From the NCBI RefSeq assembly GCF_036884655.1, contig NC_088327.1:15736501-15800500 (forward strand): DNA of 64,000 nt, given 5' to 3'. Of the stretch, positions 12,098 through 26,300 are shown piece by piece; positions within the stretch are counted from its first letter, which is position 1; each line of letters opens with the position of its first letter. The notes under the pieces were generated by a model. It had not been told where the DNA came from and made no database searches. It saw only the letters and a program-made list of their open reading frames with translations. This stretch comes from Musa acuminata AAA Group. Its lineage: Eukaryota > Streptophyta > Magnoliopsida > Zingiberales > Musaceae. Made by a program: the position numbers and the translations under genes.

Positions 12098-12535
12098 GCG
12101 CCAGCGGAAGAGGAGTGGGCGATTTTGGAGGGAAAGATGGAGGAATGCCCATAAGTGTGGGAGCCAGTAGAGCTGAAACGGGCCGGGCTGGGCTGAACTC
12201 GGATCCGCCAGCAGGTCAACCTTTACAATGCAAATATAGTTTACATTCTTGAAATTATAAAGTCGCAGATTTGCTCCCAAAATCTAAACCACTCAGTTTC
12301 TTAGATTGTTTCGAGTCAGAATCCGGATTTAATAAGTTTGTTAGATCCAATATCCAGTTACCCCGATCTAATAAGTTTGTTGGATCCAAAAATTTCAGAT
12401 CCTAGTGTTTTAACCATTACTGGATTCTATCACATTTTTTTGAAATATATATTATTAAGACATTATTAAAAAATTAATGCTCACATTTTCAAAATAATTC
12501 CTGCTTGAATCTTATTATATTTATATATAGGGTTA

Positions 12536-13822
12536 CCGTCTATATGATTTTAGCGATAGACCTCTTAAGCCCTTATGGTCTACTCATGTTTAAAATAATT
12601 TCTATATTTTCAAAAATATAACATATATGTCCCTTCATCAAGTTTGTATTAATAGACATTAAAATCTGTTTACTTGACATGCTTGTTGACTCACAATAAA
12701 TCATTAATATAATGTTACGTGTAATTTAGGATTAATGTCTATTTTAGCTCTTATGATTTTGATCGTGAATTTGTTAAGCCCTCATGATTTACTCATGTCT
12801 AAAATAACTTCTATATATTTAAAAACATAGCATATAAGCTATTCCCATTAAATTTGAGTTAACAAATATTAGAGTCTACTTATGTGGCACACTGACTCAT
12901 AATAAATCATTAATATAATAACACGTGTAATTTAAGTTTAAAAGAAAAACTGAGACCTCCATCAATAACGAGAGGAGGTATCGTCGTGGAAGCAATCACT
13001 AATAGCAATATCGAGTTGTTGTTGCCTAGCAGGACGTCATATGTACGCAGTCTCTCCCGTGCTGAGGATAAGCTCTAGAGCTTTCATATGTCACTCATCA
13101 GCTCTAGGGTGAATGCCACCATGTTACCCACCATCGCGAACAACACCCGCTTTGATCTTGACGAGTACCATCATACCTTATAAGCCACCTTTCTCCCGAA
13201 GCACGATATCATGAAGACAAAGAGCAAGCAGAAAGAGCGATTGAGCTTGTTCATGTAGCCCTCTTGCATTTGTTTGCTCTCCTAACCAACTTGTCGAGGA
13301 AGAGGAAGCAATGAACGTCGTAGTGGCGGACAAAGGCAAAGAGGCAAAGGTAGGAGAGGCCAGACGACGTCTCATCCTGCCATTGATGGAGGTCTCAGTT
13401 TTTTTTAAACTTAAATTATACGTATCCTTATATTAATGATTTATTATAAGTTAACATATCATATAAAGAAACTCTAATATCTGTTAACTCAGATTTAACG
13501 GGAGAAACTTATATGTTACGTCTTTAAAAATATAGAAATTATTTTAGACATGAATAAATTATAAGAATTTAATAGATCTGTGACCAAAACTACAAAGGTT
13601 AAAATAAACCTTAATAATAAATTATATATGTTATTATATTAATGATTTATTACGAACCAACATATACCACGTAAATACAGATTCTAACGCTTATTAACTC
13701 GAACTTGATTTAAGAAACTTATTTACTATATTTTTTTTAAATATAAAAATTATTTTAAATACGAGTAAACCATAAGACTTAAAAAATTCATAACCAAAAT
13801 CACATGCATTAAAATAAAACTA
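12536..13822. mobile_element. Fold-back transposon with long inverted arms
   Basis: The left arm (about 12540-12955) and right arm (about 13385-13822) are diverged inverted copies of each other. Each arm is itself a tandem pair of units near 205 bp: phrases like TACTCATGTNTAAAATAA occur at 12581 and 12790 on the left and in reverse complement near 13545 and 13755 on the right. The arms enclose a centre of about 420 bp that is clearly more GC-rich (12960-13380) and is bordered by matching ACTGAGACCTCCAT and ATGGAGGTCTCAGT. No transposase is seen. It is probably a non-autonomous fold-back or Mutator-like element. It lies 0.6 kb upstream of the BRCT gene start. Confidence 0.7.
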
Positions 13823-13862
<40 letters not shown>

Positions 13863-13869
13863 TTTTTTT
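13821..13869. repeat. (TA)n followed by a T run
   Basis: About twelve TA units and then about 25 T. It lies at the right edge of the fold-back element. Confidence 0.85.
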
Positions 13870-14387
13870 GAATATATCCACAGTGTTGCAAAGAGATTCT
13901 CAACAATTAGGTTTAGAAATCCTAGCCTTGCCAATGCCACGTAATGACATAATGAACACAGATGATTTGTGCCAAAGAATCATTTATGCTGTGAATTGCC
14001 GCCGCTCATAAGCACAATCAAAATACAAGTGTAGTTTACATGTGCATGTAATATTTATGGATCCCAAACTAGTAAATAGCCAATTGAACTATAAAACATT
14101 TAGATTATACAGCACCTGAAACATATAAATTAACTCCACAAGGGAAATCCAAACGCAAAGGATAGATATGCCACACAAACCCAAGATAAAGAGACATCTG
14201 TTGAACATTATGATACAACCTAATGGGGCCTGATTGAACGAAAACAATTTGATTCTGCTCTTTGGTATCATGAATAGTCGTGCATTTGTTTTTGGCACAA
14301 CAATTTGTATGTCTTGGTTATAAATCCCGTCTGAAATTTCTGAACCCATCCTCCAAAAGATTAGAGATCAGAACAGATAAAAGTATC
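13870..14387. other. Spacer and likely 3' UTR of HASTY
   Basis: Downstream of the HASTY stop codon (14388-14390, minus strand). No coding signal. The minus-strand frame at 14089-14349 has no similarity that I recognise and probably lies in the 3' UTR. Confidence 0.45.
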
Positions 14388-17300
14388 TCAAGTTATTGCC
14401 GCTAAGCCAATGGTGTCATCTTCTTCAATGTTAGGTCCAGAAGTTGCGGTTGAACTCCGTGATCTACCTGCAAAATGTAAATAACAAAATGGATTGTAAT
14501 GAAGTCCACTATCCTCGAGAAAAACTTGCATGATCCAATTTCATTATTTGTACAGGAATCCGAATGTAGGAAAGAAATCAATTGTTACAAGCTGTTATGT
14601 TCCCATAACCTGGAAGTCATGGAAAGCATTTAGTGCCACCACAATTAAGCATCATTATAATTTCCATCTTATGTTTTGTTCAGCAGCAGATTATAATCTA
14701 TACTCTTCAAAGTATGATGTATGATTGGCCTGATTGATCTGATAACACCCATATATGCCGTAACATAAACAGATTTAAGGTTGCAGCACCAAGATGGTTT
14801 GATTAAAGCATGCCTTGTTAGTTATTTCTTAGTCTGTTCATTCGTGTTACAGGCTATATCCGATTATCAGCAATTGTTATATCACTGGGTCAAAAGAGCC
14901 ATATATTTCACATCAATTTGTTGCAACTACTGGCATGTTTTCCAACAAGATACAAGGTTAAAACAGGCATAAGGTGGAAAAGAAAACCCAGAGAGATATG
15001 TATGGTTGTAACAGACACCAAAACATCACAAAGAAATGCCACATGAACCAAAAGAAACAAAAGTGAAGAGGTATGGAGTTTCTCACCTGTCACATTCGTT
15101 ATGATGTTTGTGCTCTTAAGGGTAGCAAGGGCTCTTAATTTGTTTCCAGTAGCTAACAGAAGCAAGCTCTTAATAAGTTGTTTTTGTTCCTTAGGGCTAC
15201 TTGTTTTAGCCAGAGCATCCTCAAAAGCGAGCAAATCATCTCTTGTAATAGAAGGGAGGGACAGCAGAACCTATAAACAAATTCACCTCATGATACCAAT
15301 TGTATTTGGCATGAAAGTTTTGCTTCTTAAAATTATGACTCTACACTAAATCAAAAGGTTTTCAAATTTACCTGTCTAGGTGCAGGATCTCTATCTGCCA
15401 GATAGACATATATTTCACGACACAATCCGAGGATATCTGAGCTAGTTACAGCATTTGACTCAAGAGTTAGACCTTTAATTAAAGCAAGGAATAAATCCTT
15501 AGCAACAAATTCTCTAAGTTCCACAGTGTTTGTCATGATAGCAAGAAGAATAATAGCTCCGCAGAAAGGGATAGCTTTAGTCACAGCTTCACCATCTGTC
15601 CATGCAAAGACATCAATGCCTATTTTCAGCGCATGAAGAGCAAGACCTTTGTGCATCATGAGAAATCTGCAAAACCATGATTATCAGCTCTACAGAAATG
15701 CTAACACCAGAAAATCTATTGGGTGTTTTTCTAATGAACAAATTTGAGGCTGTGAGTCTTCCTGGGACTCTTACCCGACCATAGAATTTAAGACAAATGC
15801 ATTCAATTCTTTAAGTGAGTCTACACGATTAGTAGGTCCAAGATGCTCCAAAGAAGGAAGTCCACTATTAAGAGGTGGTGAAGCTAGAACTGAGAGAAGA
15901 GAACACACTTCCCGAGTCAAGTCACGGAGCAACTTTTCTTCCATCACTTCCACCTTCAGCTCCAAACCAGAAAGATTGCCAAAGGTATCAGGAACCTTTG
16001 CCCTGCCGTCAAGTAGAAGACTGGACCATGAACAAGCAAGAGCTTGATGACAGTGGAGGAGTAATGGGTGTAAAATGCTCTCTAGCCAAACCTCCCATAA
16101 ATTTGGCGGACAGAATTTGACCATAGGAATGATGACCAAGTGGATAAGTTGCCGCAGATGTCTAAATTCCATAGATTGGACATTCTCGACTAGAGCTAAT
16201 GCAACAGAGTGACTCTCAATGCACCGAAAAAATGTATCTCCTGTGGTTGCTGATAGACCTATAACATTGTACCTGCAGTCACTCGAACAAATTGCTAATA
16301 TTATAGGCATTACCTGCAAAATCTTTCAGGATTGCAAGACATAGCAGCAAACCCAAAGAGAACGAAAAGGAGTGTGCAGGAAATGAAAAGTGCTAATAAC
16401 TCATGAAGCCCATCCCAAGGTGGAAGATAAACATAACATTGAAAGATATCATTTAACACTAAATTAGCAGATCACAGAGCCAAAACTGAAAAAGATGGAT
16501 CCTCAAGACCCTAAAAGACAAATGCCAAGACTTTAAATGCTTCATGGAATTTAGAGCAGGAAATATCAGTATGGCCATAGAATCATACACTAAAAAAAGA
16601 AAACAAACATCATAAAAACTAAAGAGTTTGATAAACAATTGCAAAAGTGTACACTTCAATCCAAACAATTATCACAACAGCTCCAGCTGTAGCCTTTGCT
16701 TTAAACCCCATTTAAGTTAATATTTCCAAGTATAATAACTCACTTTATATTGCATGGAAATGATATTCCAATTTTAAAAAGGCTTCTGTGTATGGTTTTT
16801 ACAACACTAAAGGTCTCAAAAAAACAGATAATAAAAAGAGAATCATGAACTTTATCATCTTAGGTGCCAAGCATTTAATGGTACCAATTTAATTCAGCAT
16901 ACCAACTTATTCAGATACAATAGGTAGTTCCATACTTATCAGTTATTACCCAATAGCTATCACCTAAATATTGCATTTAATTTATAAACCATCCTATATT
17001 ATAAGACAAATAAGAATACTTACTCTTTTTTGTCATATAAAGGGTGTCAGACTTCTCAAGTGGTAGAACAAATTTGTTGTAGCACAACATATTTCCATGA
17101 CTTATACATGTGAACATAACAATATAACCAACAATACGCTAATTTATTGTTCAAGGCGCAGATGCCTTGGTATCCACCTTGGCCCTTTGCTTCCAGGTTC
17201 TTGATAATTTACTGGAAATCAATATGCAAGGACCTATGCAAAATCTGATAGTTTGGTTAAAAAGAGCAAGTTCTCCCCTTTTCCCATGAAGTGCACACTA

Positions 17301-20300
17301 TGTACAACTCACTTTTATGTCTCTAGGAGGATATGCTGACATCAGCCAAGTAGGAGATCACCAATGGTGAGCAAAAATTAAAAAATAGCAAACACTCACC
17401 TTCTCTTTCTTTTCTCCTTTCACATTCTCTTCCCCTTCCTATTGTTATCCCATCTTAATCAACAATACAAAAGTAGTCCATGCTATCAAGGTAATAATCA
17501 AAGCTTCTTTTTCTATGTTTTAGTTTTAACATTTTTTAGTAAAAATTAAATGATTAGCAAATAAATGGGACAGATTTGTTAATCTAGATCTTCTTATCAT
17601 GATTTATTCTGTCTCCAAAATATTTTGGACTGTTATTATTTCTTGCTAGCTGCCTAAATTACATCCTATGACAAAATAGTGAGGAGCATCCAACCATCCA
17701 TAACACTCCATAGCTCTAATCAATCTGTTAGAATACTGGCCTAATTTATGGCTCCACAATTCCACTCCATAAAATGTACTTGTATCACCTAAAAGCTAGG
17801 TGCTTAACTTTTTGTCCTTTGCTTAACCTAAACAGCAACAATGGCATTTATCACTGAACATTTGAAAAAATAAGATGTTAGTTGTTTTGAATCTAATTTT
17901 TTAAGAAAATATATGTTATATTATTTATTTTTATTTTTATTTATCTTCAAGTGGTGTCTGGCTAGTTCGCAATTGGTATTGTGACTAGAATCAGCTGGAA
18001 TTGGAACAAAAAACAAAGATTTACATTTTTCTTTAAAATCCTTTTTTTGGACTGATATAATTGATATGAGGTTTTGTATCACTGAAAATGTATACTAATG
18101 AGTCCTCGAGAATGGGAGCTGTAAAGAACACACCTACTCTGTCTTTCATAAATCCAAACCGAAGCTCTATATTCTGACTACAGTTAGTTCCAACACTAAA
18201 AAGAAAACATATCAAACACCATCTACATGTCTTGTTTCCTACAAACACTTTTAGGTCCATCACATTTTATCCCATATTAATCCACAAGTGTGACTATGAT
18301 GATAGTAATAAAAGATGTTTCCATACACATTTTATCTCATTTATCACGAAATATCTGACAACAGAAATGATTAGCTGAGTTGTTCTCACCTGTTGAGATC
18401 ACATGTAAAATTATTCACTTTCCTCTCAGATTCTATCTTATGAGTCTTATTTCCTACCTGAACTTCCAAGTTCACATTTTCTCCCTTTTTTAATCAGCAA
18501 CAACAATGATAACAGGAGTTATTTCCAGACAGTAAGACTAGCTACTCAACATTAATATTATTATACAATCATATCCATTAAAAGTATATCAATTTTTTTC
18601 ATTGTGCATCCCCTGTGCATGTGTCTGTTTGCTTCTATGATACCAGCTCAGCCAAAGATGAAACAAAGCTGAAAGCAAAGGATGATGCAAAGAAATTATA
18701 TACCCAAATGAATTATGGATAAGCAGAATAATGGCATCCTTACCCACTATCCCTGATTCCTTTTAACCAATTTCTTATGTCGTTTTCACTTGACTCTCCT
18801 TCCCTCAATGTGTCAGTCTGGGGTCCATCTGCAGAAGTGGACAGACCTTTGAACAATTTATTGCTTTCACCAAGAAGGCTAGCCTGCTCGACATGATTCA
18901 TAGCCTTTGCTGCACTGATTTCGCTCGTCAAAGTTTGAGTTATGGGTTGAGACCAAAGAGAATGTATGGAACGAATCAGCTGTAGACGAACAAAAAGATA
19001 GTGCAACTTATTACATATACAAAGTGGTCATAAAAGAACAAAATAATTCTGGTGCACCATTGAAGTTTGTGTCTACCTTGATCTAATTTGCAACATGTTC
19101 TTTAAACTAGCACGAGGATATAGGAATAATCAAGCTTCAGTTAATCCACTCACCCTTAAGAGAGGGGGCAGCATCCATGATAAATGAGAAGACATAGGAT
19201 GTGGTTGAGTGGAAACATCAGTGACTACTGAACTTCCTTGTAGATTCAGGACAGACTTTTTGATTCCACTTCTTTTCAGTGCCTTCTCAAAGAATGTTAC
19301 AGTATGGTAAATTGACCACATAAATTGAGGATCAGAACATAATCGAGTTAGACCAGCAGGGTCGGATAGAAAAGCATTTTGCCACTCTGACTGTGTCCAT
19401 TGCTTGCTTAATGGTTCAAGTAACCAAGCTAACACTTCCTGTTGCTGTTGAATTCTGAACATGGAATGACATTTTAAATATTTTCTTCATGCTACTTGCC
19501 AAAAAAAAAAAGCCACAAGAACTATAAGTGGCTGATGAGGCAAACCTAAAGTAAGAATGAGACATTACCCAGCAGAAGATGCCATGATAAGAAATGCTTC
19601 ACCTAAAAGATTATGCTCACCACGAAGTAAGTGACCTTCTCCTTGTAGATAAGCCATGGTGTCCGCAATACCCTGCGATATTAGAAATATAATTCATGCC
19701 TAATCACCCAAAATCCTTCTATCAATTCTAGATGTACAGAAACTTCATTCCATTTTTTGTTTAATTTTTGCCTAAATGATTCATTAAACAATTATATAAG
19801 TATCACAAACCTGAAAAATAGAGAAGGGGTTGATAATTAACATGGCTATGGTTTTGAAAGTGGGCAGGCCTTGGAGCAGTGATGTTGCTCCAGAAAGGAG
19901 TCGGTACTATGTGTTTAAATCTATAAAATAACCTCTTTGTTGCAACCTGCATATATCTGACGTTCCACAGGCTCAGCTATGGTGAAAGCCTTAATTACCA
20001 AATCATCATTTTTTCAAAAATAATTAAGCATTATTAACTTCATTAATGTTAATAATATGTACACCTATGCTGTACCCTAATCTGTAGACTCAAATATTCA
20101 ATAGCAACAACAAATAATATATACTATGATTAAGGAAGTCATGTTGCAGAAACCTTCGTGTATATTGTCAAGCTAGCTCTGAGAATAAAATGCTCTTTTT
20201 TTAATGTCCCTTTACTGAAACTACTGGGGAGCCTTTGGTGCATTCTTTAACATTCATACAACTGCTCGCTTGTTTAATCAGGAAGTCAAATGATTCTTAG

Positions 20301-23300
20301 ACAATTATGCAGGAAGGAGTGTGACCAATGGCTCCAAGAAATGCCTTTAGGCTGCAGCTTAATATTTCCCATGGGCAGAAAAGAACAATAAATTTTTTAG
20401 AGAAATTAAATCTTCAGAATTTGCCATTATAAGCACTTTAAGGAGGTGATTCAAATAAATACCTTGATAAAATCTTGTTGAACAATGGGGATTAATTTGG
20501 ATTCCTTATGTATTGTTAAAGAAGTTGGACCAATCAGCACAATGATTGGACACCTATGTTGCACCTATATGACTTCTCTAGGAATCTTGATGAATAATTT
20601 ACAAATTCCATTGCAGTATTATCATAGTTGATGCTGCATTGATCAAGATACTCAAGTGGGAGAAATTCCCTAATGCAAAACTTGTCAACTGACCACAATT
20701 TTTTTTTACTGAAACTGTGATGAACTGATAAATGAGCTCTCCTGACAATATAATTTGTCCCTGATTTCTGAAGCCTGGTGGTATATTGTGTTGGGAATTC
20801 ATTTTGCAACATAACTTAAATTTGGAGTATTGGAGCAAGCATACATCTGTCAATTTGGAAAAGAGCTCATTGTTCTACTTTACTACCAACTACCAAGGTT
20901 TGTACTTCGCAACTGTTAAAATAATTTTCTTTTTCAGACTTCAAAAAATGATGAATTGTCACTCCTGACTCCTGAAAATCTAGGAGAGTGTATAAAGAAC
21001 TTTTTATCATTTAACTCTGAGACACAAGTATGCTTCCCCTAAATAAATACATCTAAAGCACATTTCTAGATCCAAGTCCAATTTAACTAAAAATTATAGA
21101 GTTCCCAAAGAAGCAGATATGAAGACATTCATTATTCCATATTCTACAATGTACAAAGAAAATAAACCTCATAATTAAATAAAATAATCCTCTACCCAAA
21201 AAATAGTAATTTTTTAAACCAAAATGGTGTCCTCTAAGCAAATGCCACATAATGGCAGGGAAGGCAACACAAGGAATCCAGACTAGGTTAAAGACATTAT
21301 ATCTTTCTCTTGCAAATAGCATATACCCAAGAGCATATGCTATTTCATCATAAATGCAATTAATATAGCAAATATTTTATATGTAATGCATAAAGGCATG
21401 CATCCTATAAAAATTTCCATTCAGGAGAGGTTAACACTATTAAATGAACCTTCATATGAGGAAGAAGACTTCTTTCTGCAGCTTTTGCAATGCGTATAAA
21501 TGATGTACAAATTTGCAATCTAGCATGACGAGCATTATTAAAAGAAGGATCCTGCAAAAGAAGGTCCAAATAATTCAGAGGTATAATAATGAGAATATAA
21601 TTGAATTTCACAATATTTCTGTCAGAAACATAGATTTTAAACATAACCTTGATCACAATAGGAAGTGATGTCAAAAGCCCAAAAAGTTTATTCACAACAT
21701 TCGCAACTGAATCAGGATAGTATTTGAGAAAAGGCCCCATCGCATCCAAATATCTACCAAGGATTACTGCAAGTGCTGGTTCGGTCCAGCTTAAAGAAAG
21801 GAACCATTGAAGCACACCTGAAAACATCAAAGCCAGGGTATTTTAGCAGGCAGGAATAACAATTAAAATATACAAGCCCACGATACTACCAGAGTAAAAA
21901 AACAACCTTCAAAAATTGTGCATAACTGGAACTTGGACTCAGCAGCGCTATTTAAAAATTCAGCTGAACCATCAAAAATTGCACCAACAACTGTTTCAAG
22001 TCCCAGTTGCATACTTTCTATTAAGGCTACATCCTGAGGTTCAAACACAATAACAAAGTTCTCCATTTACTTTTGGATATTAGGAATAAATTAATTTTAT
22101 AACAAATGATGGAAGATAATTGGAATTTAGCAACTTAGTTCTCCATAGAAGTTAAGCATAAAACCTGCGCAGACACTGAAGCATGGACATAACTCTTGAG
22201 TATCAGGTTAATTCTCTCCGAAACTCTTGTTGCAGCTACCAGTGGCTTTTGAACAGCAACAAGTCTGATGAGCTCCAGCTGGGACATTCAGTGCAGGACA
22301 AGATTGTCAAAAAGATCTTAGACTAATCAAACACAATAAGATTTCTAAACTGTTATTCTGAACAAAGTTTAATAGTAAGGATAAGTAGGTAGTATTTGCT
22401 TTCAGTTTTTTGCATTACTGAAACCATGTGATCTAACAAAATACAACCCATGAGTCAGAATATTACAAGTTGTGGCTCACATGCTAACCAAGGCTTTATG
22501 ACAGACCACGAATTAACACTCCCAATTTAAATGGTTATGATGATCAGCTAGTTACTAGACAGTGAATCTTAAGAGTACAAGTGAAAAAAAGTTAAATCTC
22601 AATTGCACGTCATAGCATCCCCAGTTACAAACTCACAATGGAACAAAGAGAATATGTGAAACTGAACAGAATTTGAGAGCTCTATTGCACTAACTTCTTG
22701 AATTTACATCTGTGAAGTGGAGGTTATTAAGTTCCCAAGATAATACTTATCTCTTGCTTTTTAATAAGTACTAGTCTTCTTATGCTTATCAAGCAGTTCC
22801 ACCATTCAGTGGTTTGCAACCCATATAAGAAATAAAGAACTTGATGCATCAAGTAACTTGTATCTTGTCCAATACTAAGTGACTCATGCAAAGAAATGCA
22901 AGTTATGAAATAGGCCTCCAACTCACAAATAAGCTGTCAGGGTCTAGCAAAGGTCAGCTTTCATCACTAAATTACAGCTGACAGAAAAAAAAAGGACATG
23001 ATAAATGTCCATCCAACAACTATTTTAACAAAATTGAGATACAAATGAACATAAAACTGACCAAATATTTGAAAAGTTTCCTAAGCAAATAAAAGGAGCC
23101 GAGTAGATGAAAAAGATTGATCAAGTTGGTAACAAATGTCATCCACAATTGTTGCTACACCGGAGCATATGCAACAATTATATATTAATTTATTAAAGAA
23201 TATGGCATAGCTATGTCCAATCAGGATATTGACAAAATACAATCCAAATTTCCATGAACATTAAATTCTATGAAAAAAGTTATTCACTTCCATATAGTTA

Positions 23301-26300
23301 GGAAAACAACACAGGCATGAAAGGATGTTACATAATGCACCACATTAATTGAATCAGAAAAAGTCTTACCAGCCTAGAGCGGTATTGGCTGAAGTCAGTT
23401 CTTGAATCAAACTCATCATCCCAAAGTTCAAATGCTTTAGATGTTGATATGTTGGTTGCAGAAGGATTTTTCTTTAACATTCTCTGGAAAGAAATATCCA
23501 AGATAGCTGCACAAATGTCATCATTGATGAAAGCTGACACCCCTTTCTTTTCTTTTTCTGTAGGTCTGGAAGAAACTTCAGAGTTACCAACAGCAGAATT
23601 GTCCCCACCAATCTGTCCACCGCCTTTCACCTTTGATACAGGTTCTCTCATTATTGCCTGTTAGCATCACAGGACAAGTTATATCCCAACCTTGTTATGC
23701 ACACACCAATATGAAATAATGATATCAACTTATATCTGACACTGTAGGTAAAAATAATTCTGGGCAAGAACTAATACATACAAGCCAAAAGAGCAAAGAT
23801 TGGAAGTGGAGGCCAAACTTTACATGTTGGTAGTACTCCACCATCTGCAAAGAGAACATATGGAATTAATGCATAACTAACCAAAGCAACAAAAAATCAA
23901 GAGAACTTATAACAAAGGCACTATGCATCCCATCAAGATGCAAATTGTCATGCTAAAACACAGTATTGGAAGGTGAAACGATCACTAACCATTTGCAAAG
24001 AACAAAAACCTCAATAGAGATATGTAATGGGACATACAATGTTGAAGAATAATTCGCTGCCCTAATTTCATCAAAAAGGGAAGTTTACATTTTAAAGGGA
24101 AGATGGAGGAATTGAAAAATGTCACACGTTCAAAAAGTATTTCAAAAAACAAAGTGTTAGACTCTAAATTGGTTGGTGGAACTGCAACAAGAACAGCAGT
24201 TTCTCCAATCGAGGCAAAAGGAAGGTTCTACCTGTGAATGAATAATTGGATATAATTGGAATTTACCAGGCACCTAAAAACTTCTAAATAATAATTCAAT
24301 AAAGTCAAGATTAGAAATTATAGATCATACAACATATAACTTAATATATTGTGCTAGCCACATCTGGTAAATAAAGTAAGAGAACAGAACTTTTTCTTCT
24401 GTAGGACTAAAAGTTAACTGAGAATTATGTAAAACATAGGCATATACCAGGACTCTTTAACCACTAAAATATAATGCACTATGACAAGTAGCATGTACAA
24501 AAAGGTGCGCTACTGTGGAGGAGATCAGATGAATAGGAAACTGCAAAATACATTTTGTTTTCAAGATGAAACTCTTGAAGATGCCTGTTGCTATATTTTT
24601 ACAAGTAAAAACACACTCTTGAATGCATCTTTAAAAAATAAGTTTATTGTGTATACACAGACAAAGAAGCATATTCAGGGAATCAGACCGTAAGCATCTA
24701 AAATTGTTGAAAAATGATACATGTAAAGCTGACTGCACTTGAAATTCAAACTGTGTTAAAGGATCTGTTAAATGGTCAATGGAAATTGGAAACTGGAAAC
24801 TGGAAACTGGAAATTGGAAGAACATGGGTGTCAGGCAAAGTGTACACTGAAAATAAAATTTTGTAGCTAGGTGGAGGGTTCTAACAAAATTACCAAGCTT
24901 TCAAACCAAAACATTTAATCTTTCAGTATCAATGTGATGTCTGACATCTAATTTCTAATGCTGTAAGGTACAAAACCTTATATTCATCTAGCTTTCAGAT
25001 GGCCAAAATTAAAATCTATAAAATTTCATATCTACGACCGCATAACCACTTCCAGTTAAGTACATGAGTTAAACCAAGAAGCCATGAAAATTGCTAATAT
25101 GCGAGTGTAAAAATACAGAAGAGAGTCAACCATTATTCTTAACAAGATCATACGTATAGAACTACTTAATGCATCACTCAAGGTTGCCTATCAGTTAATA
25201 AGAGCCAAGCGCATGTAGCACTAAACACTTAAACCATAAAACCCCATGAAAAATATTTATGTCAAATACTACATAAATAGCCAAAATGAGCAAACTTATT
25301 TCTTGTGGATTATATCTATGCATATATGTCTATGAGTATGGATATATGAATATGATACATGTATGTCTATAAGTACATGCAACTTGCAAGTATGTTTTGG
25401 ACCAGGAATATAGACACACAGAGGTTAAACATTATCTAATTATGGGATAAGTTTATTTATAATAATAGTCAATATAATGAAACTAAAGCATGTGATAATT
25501 ACTATCAACGCAGGGGCCTATGTGACACAAGAATGATTCAAGTTAGGCCACAGATCACATTTAGATGACTAAGCTTCTGAGATATACAGATTTGTTTGCA
25601 TAGATACCATTTTGTGTTACAATTAGACAGGATGGAATAGGATTCTAAAGTTGTGTTATTTTGTATGGGTCCTAATTTTTAACACATATTGTAACTCGAG
25701 GGTGTTATAAAAAATCCATAACTCCACATTACTTTTACATGCAAAATCAATATTAGCCAAAAAATCACATGTTGTGCTGTGTCAAAAATGACTGATATCA
25801 TATACAAATAAGTCTCTCCTAAGATGAAATTTGTGTGCGTCTGACTGAAGCACATTGCTTTACATAGCTTTTCTCATCTTCATTATTTATAATTTCCTTA
25901 TTTCCAGTTGCAATGACAACCTAGAATAAGTAGGAAAATAAAAAAAGTCTAGGAGGATGAGGTTGATCCAATTACTATTATTTTTTATTCTATCATCTAT
26001 CCCTTGAATCATTGATCAACCATTTCTCTTAAACCCTATGTCCATCTTTCTGGCCTTCAAATATTCCTACACTATTATCCAAGGTGATCCTTCAACCATT
26101 TTAAAATTCTTGGGCACTAGCTCAAGAAAGACAGTTTCAGTCTTATCATAGAATAAGCTGAACCTAAAATTATGCAGAAATGGAAAAATAAAATGAACAT
26201 AGCTTCATTTGAAGCAAATAATTTTTTTCTGTAAAAGTTGTTAAAAGAACAGCTCTCAATGATGCAGGTCTTGTAAGATCTCAGACATCCTTGGTTTCAC

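Noticed and set aside
11812..12280. An N-terminal extension of the BRCT protein with a Ser-Leu repeat, or a signal peptide
   Set aside because: The Ser-Leu run is a translated CT microsatellite. The Met at 11961 begins the ETQ-containing acidic segment and gives a sound reading frame.
13178..13375. A small Ser/Thr/Leu-rich gene in the fold-back element core
   Set aside because: It has no recognisable domain and is bounded by the inverted arms. It is at most a captured fragment.
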